From Mesorhizobium sp. M2E.F.Ca.ET.219.01.1.1 (lineage in GTDB: Bacteria > Pseudomonadota > Alphaproteobacteria > Rhizobiales > Rhizobiaceae): 64,000 bases of DNA. Under the pieces are notes generated by a model, which was not told the DNA's origin, did not search any database, and saw nothing but the letters and a program-made list of their open reading frames with translations. The number at the start of each line of letters is the position of its first letter. Position 1 is the first letter of the stretch. The position numbers and the translations under genes are program-made. Below are positions 28,168-37,095 of this stretch, piece by piece. Where the stretch lies: contig NZ_SADT02000002.1 in NCBI RefSeq assembly GCF_004016445.2, positions 248,001 to 312,000 of the forward strand. Reading direction: 5' to 3'.

Positions 28168-28203
28168 TTTCGTTTTACGACTGACGAAAATTGAAATTCG
28201 TCA
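28168..28203. promoter_or_regulatory. Overlapping palindromes upstream of the tetR-RND operon
   Basis: TGACGAA at 28182-28188 pairs with TTCGTCA at 28197-28203 (8-base spacer). TTTCGT (28168-28173) can also pair with ACGAAA (28184-28189). The sites end 20 bases before the TetR start, so autoregulation by the TetR protein is likely. Confidence 0.6.
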
Positions 28204-28222
28204 CTTGTCAAACGAAAGCGCC

Positions 28223-28828
28223 ATGTCAGAAGCCGCCAACATCGTGGCAGACCCCGCCAGGCAGGAGAATGTGACCCGCATTCTCGACTGCGCCGAGCGC
28301 CTGTTCCGCCACTACGGCTACGGCAAGACCAATGTCGCCGACATTGCCCGCGAGCTTGGCATGTCGCCGGCCAACATCTACCGCTTCTTTGCCTCCAAGG
28401 TCGAAATCCACCAGGCCGTCTGTGGCCGCATGCTCGGCGCCAGCTACAAGATGGCCTACGAGATCATGCACCTGCCGATCAGCGCCGAGGAGCGGCTGCG
28501 GCGCTACATCCATGCCCAATACAAGATGACGCTGGAAGTCATGCTCGACCAGGAGAAGGTGCACGAGATGGTCATCGTCGCGATGGAGCGCGACTGGGGC
28601 GTCATCGACAAGCATGTCAACAGCATCCACGACCTGTTCGCCGAGGTGATCCGCGAGGGCATCGAGGCCGGTGAGTTCAGGGAACAGGACCCAGAAACAG
28701 CCTCGCGCTGCTTCGGCGCCGCGACCGTCATTCTATGCCACCCGCAGATGGTGGCGCAGTGCCTTGCCAAGACCAACCGGGCGATGCCCGACGAACTTAT
28801 CGACTACGCCATCAGAGCCTTGAAATAG
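28223..28828 (+). CDS. TetR/AcrR family transcriptional regulator
   Basis: 201 residues from the ATG at 28223 (a TTG at 28205 would add six). The N-terminal helix-turn-helix (about 17-63) includes FRHYGYGKTNVADIARELGM and ANIYRFFASK, as expected. The C-terminal ligand-binding domain resembles the TetR_C group seen next to efflux pumps. It precedes the RND adaptor gene by 54 bases on the same strand and probably represses the operon until a substrate binds. Confidence 0.9.
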   Translation: MSEAANIVADPARQENVTRILDCAERLFRHYGYGKTNVADIARELGMSPANIYRFFASKVEIHQAVCGRMLGASYKMAYEIMHLPISAEERLRRYIHAQYKMTLEVMLDQEKVHEMVIVAMERDWGVIDKHVNSIHDLFAEVIREGIEAGEFREQDPETASRCFGAATVILCHPQMVAQCLAKTNRAMPDELIDYAIRALK

Positions 28829-28882
28829 AAGCCGTCCGCCGGGTGCGGTTTTGAAGATCATCTCCAGTTCGGGAGCGCTAAG

Positions 28883-30043
28883 GTGTCTTTGTCCAGTTCC
28901 ATCCTCCGCAAGCTGCCGGCCGCAGGCCTCCCAACCGCCGCCGTCGTCGCGGCAATGCTCGGCCTTGCCGGCTGCAGCCAGGAGAAGGCCGAGGTCGTCC
29001 AGGAAGTCGTCCGGCCGGTGAAGGTTGTCGAGATCGGCGAGGCGCAGACAACCCGCCAGCTCGATTATTCCGGTTCGGTGCGCGCCCGCACCGAGATGAA
29101 TCTCGGCTTCCGCATCGCCGGCAAGGTCACCGAGCGCCTGGTCGATATCGGCCAGCATGTGAACGAGGGCGACGTCCTCGCCCGTGTCGACCCATCCGAC
29201 TACGAGCTGTCGGTGAAGAGCGCTGCGGCCAGCCTCGACGCCGCCGAGCGCCAGGTCGAGACCGTCGACCTCGCCAGGAAGCGCGCCGAGCAGCTCTATG
29301 CCAAGAATTTCGCGCCGAAGTCGCAGCTCGACCAGGCGCGGCTGACCTACGACCAGGCCGTGGCGACCCGCGATGCCGCCCGTTCGGCGTTGGCCCAGGC
29401 GCAGAACCAGGTTCAATATGCCGATCTGAAGGCCAGCAAGAACGGCATCGTCACCGCCATTTCCGCCGATGTCGGCCAGGTGGTCGCCGCCGGCACGCCG
29501 GTGATGACCGTCGCGGTCGACGGCGAGAAGGAAGTTTCGATCGCGGTGCCGGAGATGGATATCGCCGGCTTCAAGCCCGGCAAGGAGGTCAAGGCGAGCT
29601 TCTGGTCTGACGAAGGGCTCACCCTTGACGGCAAGGTCCGCGAGGTCGCCGGCAGCGCCGATCCGCAGTCGCGCACCTTCGCCGTCCGGGTTTCGCTGCC
29701 CAACGATCCGCGCGTGCTGCTCGGCATGACCGCCAATGTCCAGGCGACCGTCGGCAGCAAGGCTGAGCTCGTGTCGATCCCGCTGACCGCCATGACCGAG
29801 AAGGACGGCAAGCAGATCGTCTGGACGGTCGATCGCGCCTCCGACACCGTGCATCCGCGCTCGATCAAGGTCGCCAGCTTCACCGCCGACGGCGTCACCG
29901 TGGCCGACGGCCTGAAACAGGGCGATGTCGTGGTCGCGGCAGGCACCCAGTTCATGACCGAAAACCTGAAGGTCAAGCTTTCCGGCGACGCCCAGCAATC
30001 CGCCTCGGCGGAGGACGTCGCAACCACCACCAGCCTGCACTAA
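28883..30043 (+). CDS. RND efflux periplasmic adaptor lipoprotein
   Basis: 386 residues, HlyD/AcrA-type membrane fusion protein. A lipobox (LAGC, cysteine near residue 32) follows the signal peptide, so it is anchored as a lipoprotein. The split lipoyl domain flanks a coiled-coil hairpin (about 105-185), followed by beta-barrel and membrane-proximal domains. The start is GTG at 28883 with GGGAG 7 bases upstream. It bridges the RND pump to an outer-membrane channel, which is not encoded in this window. Confidence 0.9.
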   Translation: MSLSSSILRKLPAAGLPTAAVVAAMLGLAGCSQEKAEVVQEVVRPVKVVEIGEAQTTRQLDYSGSVRARTEMNLGFRIAGKVTERLVDIGQHVNEGDVLARVDPSDYELSVKSAAASLDAAERQVETVDLARKRAEQLYAKNFAPKSQLDQARLTYDQAVATRDAARSALAQAQNQVQYADLKASKNGIVTAISADVGQVVAAGTPVMTVAVDGEKEVSIAVPEMDIAGFKPGKEVKASFWSDEGLTLDGKVREVAGSADPQSRTFAVRVSLPNDPRVLLGMTANVQATVGSKAELVSIPLTAMTEKDGKQIVWTVDRASDTVHPRSIKVASFTADGVTVADGLKQGDVVVAAGTQFMTENLKVKLSGDAQQSASAEDVATTTSLH

Positions 30044-30293
30044 CCAGGCGCGACAGACGCCTTTCCCGCTCTCGCTGCATCGAGCCGCGAGCCGGGGAAG
30101 GGCATGGGTTCCGGGCGGCGGCCGCCCAATCGCGGGATGCCGGCATGTTGGCTCCCCCCGCGGCAGTGCCGCGTCGTCCCGCGTGATTTGCGAGTCTCTC
30201 TCCGCTTGAGCGTCTCGCCGCCCGGAAACCCGATCGAGAATTCACGGGCAATGCCAGGTGTGCATTGCCGGCCAATTGGACTGGACTTGTGCC

Positions 30294-33200
30294 ATGACCA
30301 CGACCGACAGCAGCACTGAAAAGCGGCCCTTCAACCTTTCGCGCTGGGCGATCGGACATCCGAGCATCGCGCGCTTCCTGTTCGGGTTGATCATCCTGGC
30401 CGGCGCGCTCGGTCTGATGCGCATGGGCCAGAAGGAAGACCCGGACTTCACCTTCCGCGTCATGGTGGTGCAGGCTATCTGGCCCGGCGCCTCGATCCAG
30501 GACATGGAAGACCAGGTCGTCAACAAGATCGAGCGCAAGCTGCAGGAGACGCCGCATCTCGATTTCGTGCGCTCCTACACGCGTGCCGGCAGCGCCATCA
30601 TCACGCTCCAGGTCAAGGGCGACACCAACCCTGAACAGGTCAAGGACGCCTTCTACCAGGTGCGCAAGAAGGTCGGCGACATTTCCAACGAGTTGCCGCA
30701 AGGCCTGCTCGGTCCGTATTTCAACGACGAGTTCGGCGACACTTTCATCACGCTGCATTCGATCAGCGGCGACGGCTTCACCTATCCGGAGCTGAAGAAA
30801 TTCGCCATCCAGGCGCGCGACATGCTGTTGACGACACCGGGGGTCGAAAAGGCGGTCATCATCGGCGACCAGCCGGAGAAGATCTATATCGACGTCTCGT
30901 CCAAGGCGCTGGCTGAGCGCGGCCTGACGATTCTCGATCTGCAGAACGCCGTGAAGGGACAGAACGCCGTCGATCCGGCGGGCTCGGTCGACACCGGCCT
31001 GCGCTCGGTGCGCATCTCGGTCGAGGGTGACGTCACCAAGGCCGCGGATATCCGCGAGCTCAGGCTGCGCTCCGGCAGCCAGGTGACGCGCCTCGGCGAC
31101 ATCGCCACCGTCTCGTCCGGCCTCGAAGACCCTTATGAGCGCAAATACCGCTTCAACGGCCATGAGAGCGTCCAGGTCGGCGTCGTCATGGCCAAGGGTT
31201 TCAACGTCAGGGACGTCGGCAAGGATGTCGAGGCGACTTATCAGCGCTTCGAGGCAGGGCTGCCCTACGGCGTTTCGGTCGACCAGATCTCTGATCAGCC
31301 GGAGGTGGTCAAGGACGCGGTGAGCGAATTCATGGAAGCGCTCGGCGAAGCGCTGCTCATCGTGCTCGCCGTCTCGCTGCTGTCGATCGGCTGGCGCTCG
31401 GGCCTGGTGATCGCCATCGCCATCCCGCTGGTCCTGGCCGCGACATTCGCTATCATGTACGAGATCGGCATCGACCTGCAGCGCATCTCGCTCGGCGCTT
31501 TGATCATCGCGCTCGGCCTGTTGGTCGACGACGCCATGATCGTCGTCGAGATGATGGAGCGAAAGCTCGAGGAAGGATTGGTCAAGATCGAGGCGGCGAG
31601 CTTCGCCTTCACCTCGACCGCCTTCCCGATGCTCACCGGCACGCTGATCACCACGGCGGGCTTCATCCCGGTCGGCTTCGCGGCGTCCACCGCCGGCGAA
31701 TATGTGCGCACGCTGTTCTACGTCGTCGGCATCGCGCTCGTCGTGTCGTGGTTCGTCGCGGTCTATTTCACGCCGTGGCTGGGCTACATGATCCTCAAGC
31801 AGCGCAAGCACGCCGGCACCCACCACGATGTCTTCGACACCCGCTTCTATCGCCGCCTGCGCGCGACGGTCACCTGGGCCGTGCGCCACCGCATCATCGT
31901 TCTGGTGATGACGCTGGTGACTTTCGCAACCAGCCTGTGGGCCTTCCAGTTCATCCCGCAGAATTTCTTCCCGCAATCCTCGCGCCCGGAAATCCTTGTC
32001 GATCTCTGGCTGCCCGAAGGCACCTCGATCAAGGAGGTCGAGAACCAGGCCAAGGCGCTGGAAGCCAGGATGATGGACGATCCCGACAAGCGCTTCATCG
32101 CCACCTATATCGGCGAAGGCGCGCCGCGCTTCTTCCTGCCGCTCGACCAGCAGCTGCGCAATCCCAACTTTGCCCAGCTCCTGGTGATGGCCAAGGACGA
32201 GCCGGCGCGCGAGCGGCTGATCATCAAGATGCGCGGCATCCTGGCCAAGGACTTCCCGTCGGTCCGCGGCAAGGTCGACCGTCTGTTCCTCGGACCGCCG
32301 ACCGGCTGGCCGGTGCAGATGCGCATCATGGGTCCGGACCGCAAGGAGGTGCGCCGCATCGCCGACGAGGTGAAGGCGAAGTTCCAGGCCAACCCGCTGC
32401 TCGGCGCCATCCATGACGACTGGCTGGAGCCGGTGCCGGCGATGAAGCTGGTGATAGACCAGGATCGCGCCCGGGCGCTCGGTGTAACCTCGCAGCGCAT
32501 CCGCCAGGTGCTGCAGGCCACCATGTCCGGCGCGCCGCTCGACGACTTCCGCGACGGCGAGGAGACGGTCTCGATCGTCGCCCGCGAGCCGGAGGCGAGC
32601 CGCCATCTCCTGTCCTCGGTCGACTCCGTCTACATCCCGACCGATTTTGGCGGCTCGGTGCCGCTCTCGCAGGTGGCCAAGGTCGTGCCGGTCATGGAGC
32701 AGGGCGTCGAATGGCGGCGCGACCGGCTGCCGACCATCAGCGTGCGCGCCACGCTGCCGGACGGCGTGCAGTCGAACGACGTCGTCACCAAGATGTACAA
32801 CGACATGAAGGACCTGCGCGCCAGCCTTGCGCCCGGCTACAAGGTCGAGATCCAGGGCGGCGCCGAGGACTCGGCCGAAAGCCAGGCCTCGATCGCCGCC
32901 AAGGCGCCGATCATGCTGGCGATCATCGTCGTGCTTCTGATGGTCCAGCTGCAGCATTTCGGCAAATCGATGCTGGTGCTGGCAACCGGTCCGCTCGGCA
33001 TCATCGGCGCCGCCGCGGCGCTGCTGATCAGCGGCGCGCCCTTCGGCTTCGTCGCCATCCTCGGCGTCATCGCGCTGCTAGGCATCATCATGCGCAACTC
33101 GATCATCCTCGTCGACCAGATCGATCAGGACATAGCGGCAGGCATGGACCGATCGGAAGCGATCGTGGGTGCTGCCGTGCGCCGCTTCCGGCCGATCATG

Positions 33201-33446
33201 CTGACCGCGCTCACCGCCGTGCTGGCGCTGATCCCGATCTCGCGCGCCGTCTTCTGGGGGCCGCTCGCCTACGCCATGATGGGCGGCATCCTGGTCGCGA
33301 CCGTGCTCACCATTCTGGTTCTGCCGGCCGGCTACGCGCTGTTCTTCGGCCGCGCGCCGAAGAAGGCCAAGACCGACGAGCAGGCGCCGGAGCCGGAGAA
33401 GATCGAAGGCATCGAACGGCCGCAACTGGCACTGGCCGCGGAATAG
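30294..33446 (+). CDS. RND family efflux transporter permease
   Basis: 1050 residues, AcrB/HAE1-like inner-membrane proton antiporter. Twelve membrane segments are arranged as one N-terminal, a block of about six after residue 340, one near 540 and a block after 870, with two large periplasmic loops between. The acidic pair LLVDDAMIVVE lies in the fourth helix. It belongs to the hydrophobe/amphiphile-type branch often found with a TetR and a single adaptor. The ATG at 30294 is preferred to an upstream frame extension because it opens directly on the conserved cytoplasmic N-terminus. The substrate is unknown. Confidence 0.92.
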   Translation: MTTTDSSTEKRPFNLSRWAIGHPSIARFLFGLIILAGALGLMRMGQKEDPDFTFRVMVVQAIWPGASIQDMEDQVVNKIERKLQETPHLDFVRSYTRAGSAIITLQVKGDTNPEQVKDAFYQVRKKVGDISNELPQGLLGPYFNDEFGDTFITLHSISGDGFTYPELKKFAIQARDMLLTTPGVEKAVIIGDQPEKIYIDVSSKALAERGLTILDLQNAVKGQNAVDPAGSVDTGLRSVRISVEGDVTKAADIRELRLRSGSQVTRLGDIATVSSGLEDPYERKYRFNGHESVQVGVVMAKGFNVRDVGKDVEATYQRFEAGLPYGVSVDQISDQPEVVKDAVSEFMEALGEALLIVLAVSLLSIGWRSGLVIAIAIPLVLAATFAIMYEIGIDLQRISLGALIIALGLLVDDAMIVVEMMERKLEEGLVKIEAASFAFTSTAFPMLTGTLITTAGFIPVGFAASTAGEYVRTLFYVVGIALVVSWFVAVYFTPWLGYMILKQRKHAGTHHDVFDTRFYRRLRATVTWAVRHRIIVLVMTLVTFATSLWAFQFIPQNFFPQSSRPEILVDLWLPEGTSIKEVENQAKALEARMMDDPDKRFIATYIGEGAPRFFLPLDQQLRNPNFAQLLVMAKDEPARERLIIKMRGILAKDFPSVRGKVDRLFLGPPTGWPVQMRIMGPDRKEVRRIADEVKAKFQANPLLGAIHDDWLEPVPAMKLVIDQDRARALGVTSQRIRQVLQATMSGAPLDDFRDGEETVSIVAREPEASRHLLSSVDSVYIPTDFGGSVPLSQVAKVVPVMEQGVEWRRDRLPTISVRATLPDGVQSNDVVTKMYNDMKDLRASLAPGYKVEIQGGAEDSAESQASIAAKAPIMLAIIVVLLMVQLQHFGKSMLVLATGPLGIIGAAAALLISGAPFGFVAILGVIALLGIIMRNSIILVDQIDQDIAAGMDRSEAIVGAAVRRFRPIMLTALTAVLALIPISRAVFWGPLAYAMMGGILVATVLTILVLPAGYALFFGRAPKKAKTDEQAPEPEKIEGIERPQLALAAE

Positions 33447-33575
33447 AGCATGATCCCGAAAAGTGCATAGCGGTTTTTGCTGCACGGACCTTCGGTTCGC
33501 AAGAGATCATGCTCAAACGATAAGGTGGCAACCTCGGATCATCCGCCATCGGCGAAAGCCGGTGGCGGATGATCC
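33447..33575. repeat. Palindromic repeat elements downstream of the RND operon
   Basis: AGCATGATC (33447-33455) pairs with GATCATGCT (33505-33513) in a rhizobial GAGCATGATCCCGAAAAG-type element. A second stem, GGATCATCCGCCA with its complement, spans 33536-33575. Either may act as a terminator or RNA stabiliser. The rest of the gap up to 33711 holds no gene. Confidence 0.75.
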
Positions 33576-33711
33576 GCATCAAGGGTCAGCCGGGCGAAAA
33601 TGCTCCGCGGCAAGGCTTCGGCAAAACAGAATTCCTTTTCAGCGGCGCGATGCAGGCCGATCCTGCGCTAATATCGGAGCGGCAACGCTCGTCATCGCTG
33701 GATCATTTCCC

Positions 33712-35061
33712 ATGTCAGAAAAACGGCAATTGCGACTCGGCGCCTTCATGCGCCCCGTCAGTCTTCACACCGGCGCCTGGCGCTATCCGGGCGCCTATCC
33801 GGACGCCAACTTCAACTTCGCGCACCTGAAGCGTTTCGCCCAGACGCTCGAGGCGGCGAAGTTCGACGCCTTCTTCATGGCCGACCATCTGGCTGTGCTC
33901 AACATGCCGATCGAGGCGCTGCGGCGGAGCCATACAGTAACGTCCTTCGAGCCGTTCACGCTGCTCTCGGCGCTTGCCGCCGTCACCGATCATATCGGCC
34001 TGGTGGCGACCGCTTCGACCACCTTCGACGCGCCCTACCACATCGCCCGGCGCTTCGCCTCGCTCGACCATATCAGCGGCGGACGCGCCGGCTGGAACAT
34101 CGTCACCACGTCCAATCCCGACGCGGCGCTGAATTTCGGCCTCGACGAGCATGTCGAGCACGACGAGCGCTACCACCGGGCGCGCGAGTTCTACGATGTC
34201 GTGACCGGACTGTGGGACAGTTTTGCCGACGACGCCTTCATCCGCGACGCCGAAAGCGGCCTCTATTTCGATCCATCGAAACTGCATGTGCTCGATCACA
34301 AGGGCGAGCACCTGTCTGTGCGCGGCCCACTCAACATCGCCAGGCCGGTGCAGGGCTGGCCGGTCATCGTCCAGGCCGGCGCGTCCGACGTCGGGCGCCA
34401 ACTGGCCGCCGAGACGGCGGAGGTGATCTTCGCCGCGCCGCCCGACCTGGCATCCGGCCGGCGCTTCTTTGCCGACGTGAAGGGCCGGGCGCAAAAACTT
34501 GGCCGCGCGCGCGACGACATCAAGATCCTGCCCGGCGCCTTCGTCGTCGTCGGCGACAGTGTCGAGGAGGCGCGGGCCAAGCGCGCGAAGCTGGACAGCC
34601 TGGTCTATTACGAGAGCGGCATCGCCTCGCTGTCGATCGCGCTTGGCCATGATGCGTCGGGTTTCGATCCGGACGGGCCGTTGCCTGACATTCCGGAGAC
34701 CAATGCCTCGAAGAGCAGCCGCGAACGCGTCATCGAACTTGCGCGCAATGAAAATCTCACAGTCCGCCAGTTGGCACAGCGGCTCGGCGGCTTTTCCGGC
34801 CTTGCCTTTGTCGGCACCCCGAAGACCATTGCTGACGGGATGGAGGAATGGCTGCTGACGGAAGGCTCCGACGGGTTCAACGTGATGTTCCCCTATTTGC
34901 CGGCAGGACTCGACGATTTCGCCGAGAAGGTGGTGCCTGAGCTGCAGCGGCGCGGGATCTTCAGGCGCGAATATGAAGGGTCGACGCTGCGCGAGAATCT
35001 CGGCCTGAAGCGACCGCCGAACCGGTTCTTCGAAGGAGCGGCCGTCCGCAAGGCCGGCTGA
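33712..35061 (+). CDS. NtaA/SnaA/DszA-type flavin-dependent monooxygenase
   Basis: 449 residues, luciferase-like monooxygenase (LLM class). Family features: GAFMRPVSLHTGAWRYPGA at the start, DAFFMADHLAV, RRFASLDHISGGRAGWNIVT, and the QAGASDVGRQLAAE block. Members use FMNH2 from a separate reductase to oxidise nitrilotriacetate, sulfur heterocycles, sulfonates and similar compounds. The substrate here is unknown and no reductase is adjacent. The ATG at 33712 has only a weak ribosome site, but upstream codons lack family similarity. Confidence 0.87.
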   Translation: MSEKRQLRLGAFMRPVSLHTGAWRYPGAYPDANFNFAHLKRFAQTLEAAKFDAFFMADHLAVLNMPIEALRRSHTVTSFEPFTLLSALAAVTDHIGLVATASTTFDAPYHIARRFASLDHISGGRAGWNIVTTSNPDAALNFGLDEHVEHDERYHRAREFYDVVTGLWDSFADDAFIRDAESGLYFDPSKLHVLDHKGEHLSVRGPLNIARPVQGWPVIVQAGASDVGRQLAAETAEVIFAAPPDLASGRRFFADVKGRAQKLGRARDDIKILPGAFVVVGDSVEEARAKRAKLDSLVYYESGIASLSIALGHDASGFDPDGPLPDIPETNASKSSRERVIELARNENLTVRQLAQRLGGFSGLAFVGTPKTIADGMEEWLLTEGSDGFNVMFPYLPAGLDDFAEKVVPELQRRGIFRREYEGSTLRENLGLKRPPNRFFEGAAVRKAG

Positions 35062-35089
35062 TCTCAGCTTCGATAAACTCGCCAAAAAC

Positions 35090-35117
35090 AAACGGGCGCG
35101 CCGAAGCGCGCCCGTTT
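35090..35117. terminator. Bidirectional terminator between convergent genes
   Basis: AAACGGGCGCGC pairs perfectly (12 base pairs) with GCGCGCCCGTTT across the loop CGAA. The flanking A and T runs let it serve both the monooxygenase gene and the permease gene ending at 35135. Confidence 0.85.
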
Positions 35118-35134
35118 CCATTCAGGTTGCCACG

Positions 35135-36844
35135 TCAGATGACGAACACCCAGTTGGCGATCAGCATCACGACCACGCCGGCGGCGAGCGTCAGGTAGGG
35201 TAGCATGCCCGCCTTCTTGACGGAGAGGTCTGCCCCCGCCATGCCGAGATCGGCCAGCATATGCTCGGGGAACTTGCCGCCATCCTGGATGTAGTGGCGG
35301 AAGCAGAACACCGGGATGATCAAGGCAGCCGTGATCAGGCCGGCCCACAGCGCCATCGGGTTCCACACCTTGGCGCCGGCGCCCATGAAGACCGCGTTGA
35401 AATAGGCGAAGATGGCGCCGATGCCGAGCAGCCAGGTCGGCGCCTTCCACGGCCGGTTGATATGGCCGTTGTCGATGCGGTGGATCCAGCCGGCGTTGAG
35501 GTTGAGGAAGTTGAAGATGATGTAGCCGCAATTCGACACGGCGAGGATGAAGAAGAAGCTCGTCGCGTCGGCCGAGGCGATCGCCAGAACGGCCAGGTTG
35601 AAGCAGAGATCGGTCCACATCGCCCGCGTCGGCGCGCCATGCTCGTTGACGTGGCTGAGATAGCGCGGCAGCCAGCCGTCGACCGAGCCCTGGTAGAGCG
35701 TGCGCGAGGAGCCGGCCATCGCCGTCATGATGCAAAGCACCAGCGCCAGGATCATCAGCATGACCAGCAGGCTGTGGATGATCTTGCCGCCGCCGACCAT
35801 GCCGGCCAGCGCGTCGGCGACGCCGGAGCCGTCGACGATCGGCGTCGCCAGCATGCCGTTCAGGCCCAGCACGCCCTGGAAGGTGAAGGGCACCAGGATG
35901 AAGAGCAGCATGCAGAGCAGGCCGGAATAGAAGATGGCCTTGAACGTGTCGGTGCCGGGGTTCTTGAATTCCGACGTGTAGCAGACCGCGGTCTCGAAGC
36001 CGTAGGTCGACCATGCGGCGATGAACATGCCGCCCAGCACCAAGGTCCAGCCGGCGATGTTCCACGAACCGGGATCCGGCGCGTAGGCCGCGGCCAGCGG
36101 CACCAGCGGCGAGAAATTGGCATAGTCGATCTGGCCGGTGATGATCGGCACCACACCGACGATCAGCATCGGGATGATGACCAGCAGGCCGATATATTTC
36201 TGCACATTGGCCGTGCCGAGAATGCCGCGATGCTGGATGGCGAAGATGACCAGCATCAGCACCGCGCCGATGAAGAAGGTGGCGTTGAGCGTGAAGGAGA
36301 CCGGGCCGAGCGTGTGGCCCCACAGCGTCCAGGTGCGGATCGCAGGTGTTGCGGCGGCGGTGACCGCGGCGATGGCGTCGGCAGGTGCCGTCCCCGCGTG
36401 TGCGGCGATATAGGCGACAACCTCCGGCGAGGTCTCGGAGAAGACCGGGATCGGCGCCAGCGCGTTGAGGATATAGGCGGCGGCGATGGAGCAGCCGAGC
36501 GACAGCACCGGCGACCAGGCAAACCAGTTGCACCACACCGACAGCGGCGCGATGAATTTCGAATAACGCAGCCAGGCGGTAGCGCCGTAGATCGAGGCGC
36601 CGCCCGACTTGTTCGGAAACAGGCCGGCAATCTCCGCATAGGTGAAGGATTGCAGGAAACCCATGATCATGGACACCGTCCAGATCAGAAAGGCCAGCGT
36701 CCCGGTCGTGCCGGCAATGCCGCCGATCGAGAACAGGACCAGCGCCGGAACGCCGCTTGCCACCCAGAAGGCGCCACGCCAGTCGATATGCCTGAGCAGC
36801 TTGCTTTCGGCAGGCTGCTCCAGGGCCGTGCTTATCGTGCTCAT
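35135..36844 (-). CDS. APC family permease beside tdm (candidate methylated-amine transporter)
   Basis: 569 residues with about twelve to thirteen membrane segments. The N-terminal half has APC-family features (FSIGGIAGTTG, SYAEIAG-like FTYAEIAGLFPNKSGG). A ~70-residue insert near 140-190 separates early helices. It lies downstream of tdm on the same strand (gap 251 bases), at the edge of the trimethylamine cluster. Uptake of TMA, TMAO, dimethylamine or a related amine is inferred from position only; amino-acid uptake is the alternative. The ATG at 36844 follows GGGGAAG. Confidence 0.8.
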   Translation of the reverse strand: MSTISTALEQPAESKLLRHIDWRGAFWVASGVPALVLFSIGGIAGTTGTLAFLIWTVSMIMGFLQSFTYAEIAGLFPNKSGGASIYGATAWLRYSKFIAPLSVWCNWFAWSPVLSLGCSIAAAYILNALAPIPVFSETSPEVVAYIAAHAGTAPADAIAAVTAAATPAIRTWTLWGHTLGPVSFTLNATFFIGAVLMLVIFAIQHRGILGTANVQKYIGLLVIIPMLIVGVVPIITGQIDYANFSPLVPLAAAYAPDPGSWNIAGWTLVLGGMFIAAWSTYGFETAVCYTSEFKNPGTDTFKAIFYSGLLCMLLFILVPFTFQGVLGLNGMLATPIVDGSGVADALAGMVGGGKIIHSLLVMLMILALVLCIMTAMAGSSRTLYQGSVDGWLPRYLSHVNEHGAPTRAMWTDLCFNLAVLAIASADATSFFFILAVSNCGYIIFNFLNLNAGWIHRIDNGHINRPWKAPTWLLGIGAIFAYFNAVFMGAGAKVWNPMALWAGLITAALIIPVFCFRHYIQDGGKFPEHMLADLGMAGADLSVKKAGMLPYLTLAAGVVVMLIANWVFVI

Positions 36845-37039
36845 TTCTTGTGTCTTCCCCTTTTTTCTGTTCCCCGCCGGCGACGCTTCGGCTCTCGCGA
36901 AGCTTGCTCCCCGGCCACTATGGTCCGACCGTCGTGTTTCCACTCAGTCGTATTTTTTTCTTTAGAGTGAACATTGATCCGGCGCGCTTTCGCGTCAAGC
37001 GTTTTGTGGATGTCATGCACATCACGCTTTCGAAACATT

Positions 37040-37079
37040 GATCCGACCGCCGCCGGCGGCGGCCGGTGAGGGTCGGATC
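37040..37079 (-). terminator. Hairpin downstream of tdm
   Basis: GATCCGACC pairs with GGTCGGATC around a GC-rich inner palindrome (GCCGCCGGCGGC), 16 bases past the tdm stop. There is no T-run. The remaining bases up to 36845 hold the permease promoter region, including GTGAA at 36967-36971. Confidence 0.55.
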
Positions 37080-37095
37080 TGGCCTTGGAGGCGTA

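Noticed and set aside
30044..30293. A possible extra gene between the RND adaptor and pump
   Set aside because: Short frames here lack ribosome sites and similarity; the spacer shows nothing beyond GC-rich inverted segments.
29973..32957. 994-codon open frame on the minus strand
   Set aside because: It lies opposite the RND adaptor and pump genes, has Arg/His/Asp-rich composition and no family features; it is an artefact of high-GC codon use.
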